Below, one piece after another: positions 26,101 through 35,500 of a DNA stretch of 64,000 nucleotides. Under the pieces are notes generated by a model. That model saw only the letters and a program-made list of their open reading frames with translations. It did no database searches and was not told where the DNA came from. Origin of the DNA: Dysidea avara (Eukaryota > Porifera > Demospongiae > Dictyoceratida > Dysideidae); assembly GCF_963678975.1 (NCBI RefSeq), contig NC_089280.1, forward strand, positions 34,668,008 through 34,732,007. The letters run 5' to 3'. The stretch's first letter is position 1. Each line of letters begins with the position of its first letter. The position numbers and the translations under genes are program-made.

Positions 26101-28306
26101 AGGTAACAGTGGATACTAATTTTCAAGATCATGTATCAGTTCTAACTTGTTGGTGCATGTCTATCTGGTGCATAAAATTGCTCTTGGTGATCATGGTGAA
26201 TTCATTGTTTATGTAAAAAGGAAACTTCCCTTTTAGGAGAGAGCTAATTCAAATTACTTTTAAAATGAAAATTCATCTAGTGCTAATTATGCTAAACATA
26301 CGTAAGCACATTAGCAAAAAAAATAGGCTCAAAAGTTAACTGCCTTTAAGCGACTGCTCTATTAGAGTATCTAAAATTTCAGCTTTTTTAGGTTTGAACT
26401 GTTTTAGTAGAAGTCATATTATACTTTGCACTAGTTATACTTTGCACCAGTTATACTCCAAATAATCCAGAATATTCATTAATTCTTTTCACTATAAATT
26501 ATTCCTGAATTATTGCAGTATAATAGACATTCTTCTATTCCCTTTATAAAAACTTTCAATTGTTCATGATTAACTGTCTCACCTCTAATGAAAAGAGGTG
26601 TAAAAATGTCACCAGAGAATTTGTTGAGTTCATTTATTAAACTTTTATGTCAAATTTAACTTGATATTAGAATTTTCTTATTTTATTAGCTGTCACTTTG
26701 AAATTAAAACTGCTGACCTTGCAGGAATCTGTGCAAATGTAAACATTGATTTTGAGATTCCTCATGCTCTAAGCTTTCCAAAAATGTATAGGTTTGCTAA
26801 TCTCCATAAACTTTGAGCGAAAGTGTATTTTTGACATAGTGAACCTGACTATATATAGGATGATATATGAGTGAGTATTTCTGTACAATTAAGCTCAAAT
26901 TGTCTTGTAGCACAACGTAAATTGGGGAACACCACAAAACCGTATTTTGTACTCTTTGCCAAGTCTTTGAAGACATACAGTGAAAACTAATGCTATTGTA
27001 TTAAAGTACAGACAATTCCAAATGGCTTGAGTCGCGCATTGGTACAGTCCAAGCTTTACCAGAAGATTTTTAGTGCTAACCAAATGACAAGTCACATAGT
27101 TTGTGTACCTGTTTCAGGTATTTCTAAGTGTCCTCCAGACAATTACTGAAATTATGGCGAAGCTAAGTGATTCGAGTGTGGCTTAGTGTAACAATTATTA
27201 CAGTTCTTTGTTTTAAACGGACCTGTAGAACAAGAGCCAAATCCTGTCTAGTGATAATAGAGCATAGCAACATAACTAATGACATGATGCAACCAATAAA
27301 TTAATTACTTACAGTACAACGAGGAGTGCCAGCACAAAACGGAGCCTCCAATCCCGTGTTGTTAGTATAGTATCTATGATTAAACTGATACGTAGGGTTT
27401 TGCCCTAATGTACAAATGTGAAGTGAATTAAAACTTGCTGTGTAAGCAAGCAACCTTTTGGTAAAGAAACATGCAAACACTTTAATTCCTTTATAAAATG
27501 ATCCATAACGTGATGGTGGTTGCTCTGCAACAAGTGCTGTTCACTTCGCCATTAAATTTTCCATCTGGCTATATATTAGTCAAGTGATTAAACCCACAAT
27601 CAAAATAAAACACATGGGAATATTGCATCACGGAAACACAAGTCACTGCTGTTTAATGTTTCATAACAAGTAAGCCAAGTTTCCCTACTGTACGTTTCCA
27701 TTATGGTATCTTGAGCACAGTAGGGATATAACACTTCTTATTGTTTTACTGTGATTTAATATCATGCACTACTCTAGCTTGTTTCAATACTTGAACCTTG
27801 ATAATCAGGACACTTGTCCATGGTCCCATTTGTATTGGTGTACACACATTTAGATCCCTGAAATCAGGACACCTCACTAATAAGGATACTTGAATTAGCA
27901 TGATCCCAAGATGTCTGGACTACTCAGGAGCCCAGAATTTTATTGTAGTTACATGTGTGAACCACAAATACAGTGCCTTGTATACAATAGACAAGAGGGA
28001 CTATTGACTTTATTGTATTGTTGTATGGTGTAGGTGGAGCACTTACAGAACACAGTCCATTTGGAGTGCAAGGAGAGGATTGAGTTAACTGAGGCTCTGG
28101 AGCAGGCAAGAGAACAACTACTAACTTACAAAATGAAGGACAAGACACACCCCATAAGTGCTAACCACACCCCTACTCCACCCCCACAACAGAATCACCA
28201 TGGCAACACAATGTCCAGTTTAAATCATAGCCGACAGCGTATTGCACAAGTAACAGGACGAGTGAGCAAGAGTGACTACAGACATTCTAAAAGTGGACGC
28301 TTTTAG
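12154..28306 (+). CDS. Coiled-coil protein resembling LEKR1 (copy A, intact, 13 exons)
   Basis: Exons: 12154-12422, 12971-13081, 16215-16561, 16872-16953, 18151-18228, 18286-18400, 19570-19628, 19682-19754, 20024-20110, 21837-21914, 21969-22049, 22930-23157, 28034-28306. They total 1881 bp, one open frame of 626 residues, and every junction is GT-AG. The N-terminus has a CxxC-type block, EVVCQFCGVSYLIHHEIKEL (residues about 30-49), which I recall as the conserved start of LEKR1 (leucine-, glutamate- and lysine-rich protein 1). The rest is almost continuous heptad coiled coil rich in E, K, Q and L, ending in a basic, serine-rich tail. Human LEKR1 is about 690 residues. Its molecular role is poorly known. 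The exon 12 donor lies in a GT repeat. A poly(A)-like AATAAA is at 28532. Gene structure is secure; the family name is moderately so. Confidence 0.8.
12442..12836. mobile_element. 395-bp foldback MITE, 9-bp target duplication (MULE-like)
   Basis: The ends TAGTCTCGC and GCGAGACTA begin inverted arms of about 190 bp (for example AGACCCTTTTCTTTC near 12,458 versus GAAAGAAAAGGGCC near 12,809, and CTGCGCAGCTTCCGGATTGT versus its mirror). Flanking duplication GTTCTGCAT is at 12433-12441 and 12837-12845. The matching place in copy B (about 30,789-30,797) has a single GTTCTGCAT and no insert. A 9-bp duplication with long arms suggests a Mutator-like or Foldback element. It lies in intron 1 of the LEKR1-like gene. 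Confidence 0.9.
13107..16175 (+). mobile_element. pogo-like DNA transposon, decayed (copy A)
   Basis: The terminal inverted repeats GGGCAAGAAATTTT and AAAATTTCTTGCCC are flanked by TA (13105-13106, 16176-16177), as expected for the Tc1/mariner-pogo group. Plus-strand transposase pieces include the helix-rich STLDDLQLNLTQGW and RMGFTKRRANSKAKIM (about 13,755-13,870). Next comes a frameshifted DDE core, then YPALVIFDV (about 14,247-14,275) and SNCTDRLQPL (about 14,340-14,372). Frameshifts and stops break it. The minus strand near the right end has an unrelated frame (separate entry). It is about 3.07 kb, fills intron 2 of the LEKR1-like gene, and predates the duplication because copy B shares it. 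Confidence 0.8.
15139..15483 (-). pseudogene. Opposite-strand reading frame of the pogo-like element (copy A)
   Basis: This minus-strand frame converges on the transposase. Residues such as IFESLFDDVDDTLKRAISEI and KIAAVPPTIALVFTQDPLHA look like real globular coding sequence, and the frame is matched in copy B at 39,473-39,874. I do not recognise the family. The upstream portion (15,500-15,960) carries related but interrupted sequence. It could be a second protein of the transposon or a captured host fragment. Confidence 0.5.
17891..18075. mobile_element. Foldback MITE, AGTAGGGATCC family (intron 4, copy A)
   Basis: The ends AGTAGGGATCCAAACAA and TTGCTTGGATCCTACTT are inverted, and the inner arms GAATGACGGTATTACAGCATA and TATGCTGTAATACCATCATTC are also inverted. 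Family members lie at about 42,296-42,482 (copy B) and 55,975-56,140. Intron 4 (16,954-18,150) also has weaker repeats around 17,210-17,600. Confidence 0.75.
18401..19569. repeat. Intron 6 of the LEKR1-like gene: foldback, no exon seen
   Basis: A small foldback spans about 18,780-18,875: GCCCACAAAGAGTACTACTTTATTG is mirrored by CAATAAAGTACTCTTTGTGGGC (arms of about 22 bp with one extra base). Copy B lost everything from about 18,430 onward up to intron 12. The remaining sequence shows nothing I can name. Confidence 0.6.
19905..19975. repeat. Short tandem GTGACCTTATTA repeat
   Basis: Three to four tandem units read GTGACCTTATTA with ACACA or AACAG spacers, in intron 8 of the LEKR1-like gene. 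The wording (GGTCTTATTAATGAGGTCA-like) resembles the unit of the 75-bp minisatellite at 22,098, suggesting a common source element. Confidence 0.6.
22098..22870. repeat. 75-bp minisatellite, about 10 copies
   Basis: The direct repeat has a 75-bp period; each unit starts AATGAGGTGGTCTTATTAAT and ends ACTTGACATGGTCACTAT. Units differ at few positions (for example GTGTTTGGGACC versus ATGTTTGGGATC), and the two variants alternate in blocks, which suggests recent expansion and conversion. It fills nearly all of intron 11 of the LEKR1-like gene. Confidence 0.95.
23158..23240. repeat. GT/GC microsatellite at an exon donor
   Basis: A (GT)n tract of about 15 units passes into (GC)n and GTGCATGCGTG. 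The first GT is the donor of exon 12 of the LEKR1-like gene. Alternating purine-pyrimidine sequence of this type can adopt Z-DNA. Confidence 0.9.
23528..27385. mobile_element. Large (about 3.9 kb) inverted-repeat element in intron 12
   Basis: The arms are long inverted complements. The outer part TACTAATAACACGGGATTGG (about 23,547) mirrors CCAATCCCGTGTTGTTAGTA (about 27,350). The inner part ATTAGCAAACCTATACATTT (about 23,757) mirrors AAATGTATAGGTTTGCTAAT (about 26,783). Similarity continues to the shared CTCTAATAGAGCAGTCAC motif (24,174 and 26,352), so each arm is about 0.8-1 kb. The centre (about 24,500-26,200) includes a TTTAATCCCTA-type repeat at 25,575-25,790. Its relative lies near 20,350-20,460. 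No transposase was recognised. Copy B lacks this region. Confidence 0.75.
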
Positions 28307-29125
28307 TTGTACGTATTGTGTGTTTGTCTCATTGCAACCATATTTCATCTATAATTTACTAATGATTTAGAGAATTACCAGTCTGATCCAAGAACATTTC
28401 CAGTTTTGATAACCATACATGGTCTGTGGTAACTGTAGCATCAGTTGACCCACTTTTGTTATCTGCTACAGTGCCATGTAACAGACTATTTTCTTTTTCT
28501 TTTAGCTATGGGAAACTATAGTTATATTTGCAATAAATGACAAAACATTGTCCAGGCACAAAATTATTACACATGCTGTGGTTGAACACCTGCTATCACA
28601 AAGTGAGTGATATCTGGAAGCAGCTTTGAAGAATTAGTGAACTGAAAGATATAGTGTCTATGGGAATGGATAGAGATGAGATATAGCTACCCATCTTCTA
28701 CTAAGTATGAGGTCATGAAAAGTCAATTATATGTTTCTGGTTCCCTTCCTGGTCATATTTTGCTAAATGAATCCAGAAACATAGTTAACTGTGCGTGGCC
28801 TAAAGGTACAAGTTATCATGTATGGCCATTTCCACTAGTTACACTAAACTACAAAAACTTTACTACATTAAAATCAGTATTTTGGTATTATTGCTATCTG
28901 AGAATTACTACTAATACAAATAAATACTCCCCATTGATAGGCTCCTAATTTTTAAATGAAGTTTCTAACTGACGTTTGTCTTCAACATATACGGTGTATT
29001 GAAGAACAAAGATTGCTACTGACATTACATTGCAAGCCACACGAAGAACAGTCCAGTAACACAGTGTGTAACTAAGCATTCAAGTTCAATACCAGGATTT
29101 TAGAAACTATAAAACGAAAAGATTG
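28307..29125. other. Spacer between the duplicated blocks
   Basis: 28,307-28,655 is the 3' flank of the LEKR1-like gene and is duplicated at 43,473-43,838. 28,656-28,974 is unique; an open frame at 28,676-28,948 matches nothing I know. 28,975-29,125 is a repeat also found at about 45,645-45,775 (shared TACGGTG-ATTGAAGAAC, ACATTACATTGCAAGCCAC, GAACAGTCCAGTA). It abuts the left edge of copy B exactly. Confidence 0.7.
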
Positions 29126-29460
29126 CCCTGCTGTGCAGATTCCACAACACTATGCTGCCATTATTGGGAGCACTGGCTAATAAATGGTCTACAAATTTAA
29201 GTGCACAGCCATAGAATTATTACGATATAGCACGTATTACGTCGTCCTGGCAGCCGTAATTTAAGTTGAGAGTTTTATCGGGAGATCTCTGAGGTCCATA
29301 TGTATGGAGAGTTGAAGATTGACTATCTTAATACCAACTAGCTACTTAACTCAATATAAAACCTCCTACTTTTTCTGCCAGCCACTGCGGTCATGGTAGT
29401 TTCACCATTTGGCTGCTCATTTGTACCCAACGTACTACAAGAGTGTTCTACTTTATTTAG
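29126..29460 (-). pseudogene. WDR24 5' fragment (exons 1-3), dead
   Basis: It matches WDR24 exons 3 (partial), 2 and 1. The segment holding the ATG (copy A 11,071-11,098) is deleted, and about 20 bp including the exon 2 donor is missing near 29,240. Exon 3 is cut by the duplication boundary. No protein is expected. Confidence 0.9.
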
Positions 29461-29539
29461 AATATAAACTGATTGACCCAAATATTTAGAATACATTATG
29501 CATAAATGGACAATGATAATTTATGTTCATGTGTTAAGT

Positions 29540-30424
29540 TCAATAACGCGGGCTCCTTCGGGGACTTCTACGAGGACTACGATCTCTTCTTCTTGGGCTC
29601 CTGTGTGTAATATTATAAAATGTCAGAGGGCATCATATTCCATCAAGTCTTACCGGTCCCTCCTGGGGCTGTAGCTTCGACTACGACTCCTACTGTGGCT
29701 CTTGCTCCTACTACGACTCCTTGAATAAGACCTAGACAAATTAAACAAACTTTGACATTACTACAATAGCCCAAGACATGAATAAACTGTGGAAGCAACT
29801 GACGTACAATCCTGTACCAAACTTACTGATACTATGATAACATGGTGTGATGGTAGCTAGAAGAGAAAATAAGCGTAGCTGAAGGTTGAGTGTTTTAGGT
29901 GCGAAGCAGTTTAAGCAGAGTAGACTGCTTGTTGTTGGTTGGGCTGGGTGTTTAGTTGGGTGGTAGTTGAGTAGTTATAAGTGAAGAAGCGTAGTGTAGT
30001 GAAGGGTGTTAAATGTTGTAGTAGGTTTTAGTCCCTGTAGATATTCAGTTTTAAACACATTCAAATAAACAAATCCCATACCATACAAAATCACTTACAA
30101 AAAGATTTTACATTACCTTCTACGGCGCCTTCCATCACCGCGGTTATAGCGCCCTCCACCACCGCCTCTCATTCCAGGTTTACTGCTGCTTCTTGCCAAT
30201 TCAGCTCTAATCCTCACTCCACACACATGGCGCCCGTCCATTGCATGTACAGCGTCTTCGGCATCACGCGGATCTTCGAATTCAATGAATGCGAATCCTG
30301 GAGGATTTCTCGCGACCCAAACTGACTTCAAAGTTCCAAAAGCTTCAAATTCTCTCTCCAGTTCTTGTTTAGAACCTCCCGAACCAAGATCACCAACGTA
30401 GACTCTAGTCTGATCCCTCGACAT
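29540..30424 (-). CDS. SR splicing factor, SRSF3-like (copy B, intact paralogue)
   Basis: Exons: 30117-30424, 29654-29731, 29540-29600, giving 148 residues in one frame. The RRM motifs RVYVGDL and GFAFIEFE and the RS tail match copy A. Differences are an altered N-terminus ([11 protein letters not shown] versus MSSKVYVG), EAFGTLKS for [15 protein letters not shown] for IRVELAR, and two codons fewer in the RS repeat. The start is the ATG at 30424. All splice sites are kept, so this copy appears functional while both neighbours decayed. It keeps the CACGTG-bearing upstream region. Confidence 0.92.
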
Positions 30425-30515
30425 GTTGTTGCGGTTTCTTTTCCGCTTGAGCACGTGCTATAATTAAGTTATCACGTGATTTTAATAGCTAGCCAATTTA
30501 TTAGAATACATTTCC
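30425..30515. promoter_or_regulatory. Bidirectional promoter with two CACGTG boxes (copy B)
   Basis: This is the 91-bp interval between the SR copy B ATG and the former start of the LEKR1-like pseudogene. Both E-boxes of copy A (GCACGTGC and TCACGTGA) persist at the same spacing (about 30,451 and 30,472). Here the promoter would need to serve only the SR gene. Confidence 0.65.
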
Positions 30516-30849
30516 ATGTCAGTTAGGGAAACCGATAAAGAGCTAAAGATTTACCTGATGAAATCAAAAGTCTACCGAAAGATGAAGTGGTGTGTCAATT
30601 CTGTGGGGTCAGCTACCTCATACATCACGAGATAAAGGAGCTCCAAGGCAAATTAAAGTATCTGGAGTCATGCAGCAATCAGTTTAATAGAAGAGTGTAG
30701 GAAAAGAGAAAATGGAATTTTGCGGAAGATTGAAGAGCAAAAATTGTTACTGGATTCTCAGAATACAGAAATAGAACAGTAAGTTCTTGTTCTGCATACA
30801 AGTTATATTGTTGATACAATTAATGAAAGGTGTTAAAATACTTTTACTG

Positions 30850-31042
30850 TGTTGTAGAGGGGTTCGAAGGGTCCACGACGATCGAGAATCGGACTAACTG
30901 CTGGCCACGCGGTATTACACATACGCCATCTTAATTATTCATAACGCCAATTACACGCATGCGCGAACCCAAAAAACCTAATACAACAAAATGGCCTGAG
31001 TATTAACTACATACAATTACTTATAATGTCTAGTTCTCGACA
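30850..31042 (-). repeat. BEL/Pao 3' LTR (left copy)
   Basis: 193 bp, starting TGTTGTAGAGGGG and ending TAGTTCTCGACA on the plus strand. It differs from the right LTR at three positions, each C here and T there. Confidence 0.97.
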
Positions 31043-31119
31043 TCCTCCGGGGGGCGGCTTAATGTAGTTGTCCACTCCAATAGACGGGTTCTTGCCCTTT
31101 TGGCTGCTGCTCACTGTGG

Positions 31120-32505
31120 TCAATCCCTTACATCACCTTCCATGCTGCTAGTTGTGGTCTCAGTCACATCATTCAGTTCTGCCCGGTCATCGGGTGGAAG
31201 TGAGACTTCCAGAGGATACAATCGGCTGATTGGCCTGGACGTAACACGGTTGTTGTTTCTGATATTTACTGCACGAACTAAACCATCGTTCCCCTCAATG
31301 AGGCCTTCTATGACACCGAGTCTCCAGCGCAGTCTTGGACCATCGTCATGAATCAAAACAACGTCTCCCACCTTAACATTCTGAACATTTGTACCTGACG
31401 CCTTGTGAAATTCCCTCAAACTAGTCAGATACTCCTTCTTCCACCTAGTTTGAAAATGTTGCTGTAGTCTGGCATGGTTGGTGAGACATTTCCTCATCTG
31501 GGTGTCTGATATCACGTATTCTGGATCCTCCGGATCTTCATTATGGGAATGGGGTAGAGATGTCATCTGTCTGCCATACAGCAGGTGTGCCGGGGTTAGA
31601 GGACCAACATCGTTCACATCGGAGGATACATAGGTCAAAGGACGATTGTTAAGGGTCGCCTCGACCTCCACAACAATTGTTTCAAGAACTGGCAAGGTAA
31701 CGAAGCTTCTGCCCAAGGTCTTCTTGAGTGCCTGCTTAGTTAAGCCTATTAGCTGCTCCCAAAATCCACCGAACCAGGGCGCCCTCTTAGGAATAAATTT
31801 CCAGGTGACGCTGTGGCCTTCCAGAGCCTGCTTGAGGGAGGTGGAGTTGAGAAGTTGCTCTAATTCATCTGCTGCCGCCAAGTACGTTGAGGCATTGTCG
31901 GACATCATTGTCCTTGGTAACGACCTTCTGCTCACAAACTTCCGAAATGCCAACATGAAACTATCCACAGTTAGGTCCAACACCACTTCTAGGTGTACTG
32001 CTCTCGTTGTTGCACATGTGAAGAGGCAAACATACATCTTTCTCTCCCTCTCTCCTTCACGAATGTACATAGCTCCCGTAAAGTCAACACCGCAGACTGA
32101 AAATGGGGTTGGATCTTCAATCCGAGACTTCGGCAGAGGTGGAGGATCAGGCAGTCTGTAGGGTTTACCTGTCACTCTTAGACATGTGACGCACCTCCTC
32201 AATAATTTCTTAACATACATTCTAATTGCTGGAATCCAGTACAATTGGCGTATCGCTGTTACTGTACAACTCACTCCGGCATGGTGAATCTTCTCATGAA
32301 TGGCATATACAAGAAGCTTAGTAATCTGGTGTTTTGGAGACAACAAATACGGAAACTTCGCCAATTCACTACTGGGCGCATTGTGGATCCTCCCCCCGCA
32401 GCACAAAAATCCTTTGTTGTCCAGAAATAACCTCAGTTGACGCACAAGTCTAGTACGTTTGAGTGACTTCGATTGTGTGTTCACAATCTCTTCAAAGTAG
32501 TCTAA
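31120..32505 (-). CDS. BEL/Pao integrase frame (after in-frame stop)
   Basis: It continues the upstream polyprotein frame directly after the TAA at about 32,506-32,508; the first possible initiation codon is only a GTG, so it is not an independent gene. Counting from that GTG (32,484): an HHCC zinc-binding domain (H63, H67, C98, C101), integrase core with the catalytic triad D134 (GVDFTG), D196 (SDNAST) and E243 (WEQL), and a DUF5641-type C-terminus (VGDVVLIHDDGPRLRWRLG, about 370-390). It appears otherwise intact. Confidence 0.93.
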   Translation of the reverse strand, partial: LDYFEEIVNTQSKSLKRTRLVRQLRLFLDNKGFLCCGGRIHNAPSSELAKFPYLLSPKHQITKLLVYAIHEKIHHAGVSCTVTAIRQLYWIPAIRMYVKKLLRRCVTCLRVTGKPYRLPDPPPLPKSRIEDPTPFSVCGVDFTGAMYIREGERERKMYVCLFTCATTRAVHLEVVLDLTVDSFMLAFRKFVSRRSLPRTMMSDNASTYLAAADELEQLLNSTSLKQALEGHSVTWKFIPKRAPWFGGFWEQLIGLTKQALKKTLGRSFVTLPVLETIVVEVEATLNNRPLTYVSSDVNDVGPLTPAHLLYGRQMTSLPHSHNEDPEDPEYVISDTQMRKCLTNHARLQQHFQTRWKKEYLTSLREFHKASGTNVQNVKVGDVVLIHDDGPRLRWRLGVIEGLIEGNDGLVRAVNIRNNNRVTSRPISRLYPLEVSLPPDDRAELNDVTETTTSSMEGDVRD

Positions 32506-35500
32506 TTATTGGGAGGTCTTAATCCAGAGCATAGTGGCATCTGACGTTTCCTTAGCAGTGATGGCGCCAGTAATCTTATCTTTGGGGTGCTTCAAATTGT
32601 GGCAGAAACGACGAACATACACAGAGACTGATAATAGTCTGGTGAGTCTGCTATAACGGGAGGCATTAATGACAAGGTGGATACCACAGGTCTCAGTAGG
32701 GTTAATGGTGGCTTCCTGAATGGTCTCTTCTTCAGGAGCATCAGTACTCTGTATGTGGAGCACATTAGCTGGTGACCATGTAGGCCACTGGTCAGTAGAC
32801 GTCAGCCAGGAAGGGCCACGAACCCACAGTTGAGAGGACTTCAATTGTTCTGCAGAAATACCCCTTGTCAAGAGATCGGCTGGATTGTCCCTAGTTGGCA
32901 CATATGTCCAGGCAGAAGCATGGAATGATTCTGTGATTTCCATTACCCGGTTTGCAATGAATGGCTTTCTTGTGGCTGTCTGTTTGATGTCATAGATCCA
33001 GTGTAGTGCAATCTGACTGTCGCTCCACAGATGTACAGTGGCATCATCAGCTGTCAAGTGTAGCGACTGTATGACAAACTTAGCAAGACGAGTGGCGATG
33101 ACAGCTGCCATTAGTTCCAATTTGGGAAGGGTGATAGACTTCACTGGTGCAACCCTGGACCTTGACATGACCAAAGTAGCTTGGTCGTTCTGTAGGAGGT
33201 AAGCCACTGCACCATAAGCACATAAACTCGCATCTGAAAAAACATGAACTTGTTTGGTGGCAACAGGGAAGTACTGCGTGAAGTAGCGTCTTGGATAAAC
33301 GTGGGTTGTTGCGCTTTGAATGTCAGAGGCTATGCGTTGCCATTCTTCTTGAGTCTCCTGGGCAATCGGTTCATCCCAGTCTACCTTCTGCTTCCATAAA
33401 GCTTGTAGCAATAGCTTGGCCTTGACTGTAATCGGAGTCAGCAGACCCAGTGGGTCATAGATCTGAGCCGAGTCACGCAGTATCTCTCTCTTGGTTGTTA
33501 ATGGTGAAGATGTTAAGGAAGAAAATGGTTTAGCTATAAACCCTAGTGAGTCATTAAGTGTATTCCATCGTAAGCCCAATAAATTGACAGATGTGCTGGA
33601 GTCATTCGTTTGGTCACGTTCAGTGGTGGCTCGGAGTTTGCTGTTGTTCGATGCCCATGAGTGCAAGTTGAAACTTGCCTGATTCATATTAGATCTGGAT
33701 TGGATATAATAATCCATAAGTTGCTGCTCCGAGTCACAACCAGAAATAAGATTGTCAACATAGAGGTTAGACTCCATATCCCTAGCCACTGATAAGGGGA
33801 ACTTCTTGAGATGTAGGTCAAGCGTGGCGTTCAACATAAATGGTGAACTGGACGTTCCAAAGGGTACCACCTTGAAGCGATAGGTTGTTAGAGTACCAGA
33901 CGGGTTACTAACATCCGAAACCCATAAAAAGCGAGTTGAGTCCCAGTCTGATTCGTGAAGCTTGACATGTAGAAATGCCTTCTCAATATCAGTGGCAAAG
34001 GAAAAGGTGTGGGTCCTAAATCGTAGCACAACTGAGCAAAGATCATTCAAGAAAGGTAGGCCTACCAAAAGACAGTTGTTTAAACTTGCATGTTCCTTAC
34101 TTTGACGAGAGCTGCAGTCATAAACGATTCTTATCGGTGTAGTTGCAGACTCCTTCTTGACTGGGTGGTGTGGCAAGTAATGAACATTAGCTGGATGGTC
34201 AGTAGGCTCAACCTTCTCTATGAAGCCACGTGCTTCCTGATCAGTGATGATACTATGATACAACTGTAAAAGAGATGGTTTTTCTGATAGACGAGATACT
34301 AGCTGCCGTGTTCGTCTCGTGCAGGTTGTGAAATTGGATGGCAGCGGGAGATGATCGGGTTTCCATGGAAACCGTGCTGTGTAAGTGCCATCGGCAGCTT
34401 GACTAATGCTGGTGGCCTGATAGTGATGCATGAAAGTGTCTCCCTGTCCAGAGATAGATGGGGAAGTGCCAGCTTCTTCTATAGACCAAAATCTGTCAAG
34501 GTCAGGTTCCTCACTGGTGGCTATGGCCATAGAGGCAACATTCAGCTGTACATGTGTCATTGGGAAGGATATGGGTCCTGACAGAAGGAACCCCAGTTTG
34601 GACTGCTGGGCAGTTGGCCCGTCACCTCGCACAATCTTGTCCTCCGCAAAGGTCCAGTAGTAATCGGCCCCTATCAAAATAGATATGTGGAAACTGTGTT
34701 CACTTGTGATAGGGTGTGCTAGCCTCAATCCACGCAAGTGAGGAAAGCTCTCAATGGATGCCTGTACTGACATCTTCAAAGGCGCAGCAATAAACGGTAC
34801 TATAAGTACGGATATGGGTATTCTGTCCCCAGCCTCAGTCTCAACACTGACTTGGCCCACTGCTATGGGTTGGGGTGAGGAATATTTAGCTCCAAACAGT
34901 GCTATGGCAATATTTTCAGTGCCAACTGGTGTTAGTCTAAGCTTGGTGGCTGTCTCCTCGGTGATGAAGGAGCGTTGAGAACCTTCATCGAATAAGATGT
35001 TACCCTGTATGCGTATACCCTCACCAACAACAGGGGCAATGGCTGTCTTCAACAGGCTGACAGTTGGGGGAGAAGCTTCCTTGTTATTGTGTGCACTACG
35101 TAAAACGGGAGCTGTGATGGTATTAACCTGTTGGCTGGGTGGCTGTGCCTGTTTATCTGTGTTCTGTGCAGTAGTAGTAGGCTTGGGGACATCACCATCA
35201 GAGGGTTTACATAAACTAGTGTGGTGCTTGTGTTTGCACTGCTTGCACCGGAACTTCGAATTACACTGTGAGATCTTGTGGTTCCCCAAGCAGTTAATGC
35301 AAAGATTAGCCTTGCGAACTATTTCTAGCCGCTGTTGATAGTCTGTAACGTGTGTGCATGTAGTAGGAGAGTGTTCGCCCTTGCAATAGGCACATAGTGT
35401 CTTCTTCTTACCACCACCACCACTTGGGTGTCGTCCTCCCTTAATGCCGGCATAGAAGGATGTAGTGGAACGTGTTCCGGGTTCACTTGACAAGTCTGTG

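Larger units (their letters stand above)
10703..28655. repeat. Segmental duplication, copy A
   Basis: From the middle of WDR24 exon 3 through the SR gene and the whole LEKR1-like gene, the sequence matches 29,126-43,838 in the same orientation. Identity is high in both exons and introns. Copy A keeps intact versions of all genes. It is longer because copy B lost 18,430-27,940. Confidence 0.93.

Noticed and set aside
31100..32430. Plus-strand frames over the BEL/Pao integrase
   Set aside because: Shadows of the minus-strand polyprotein, without domains.
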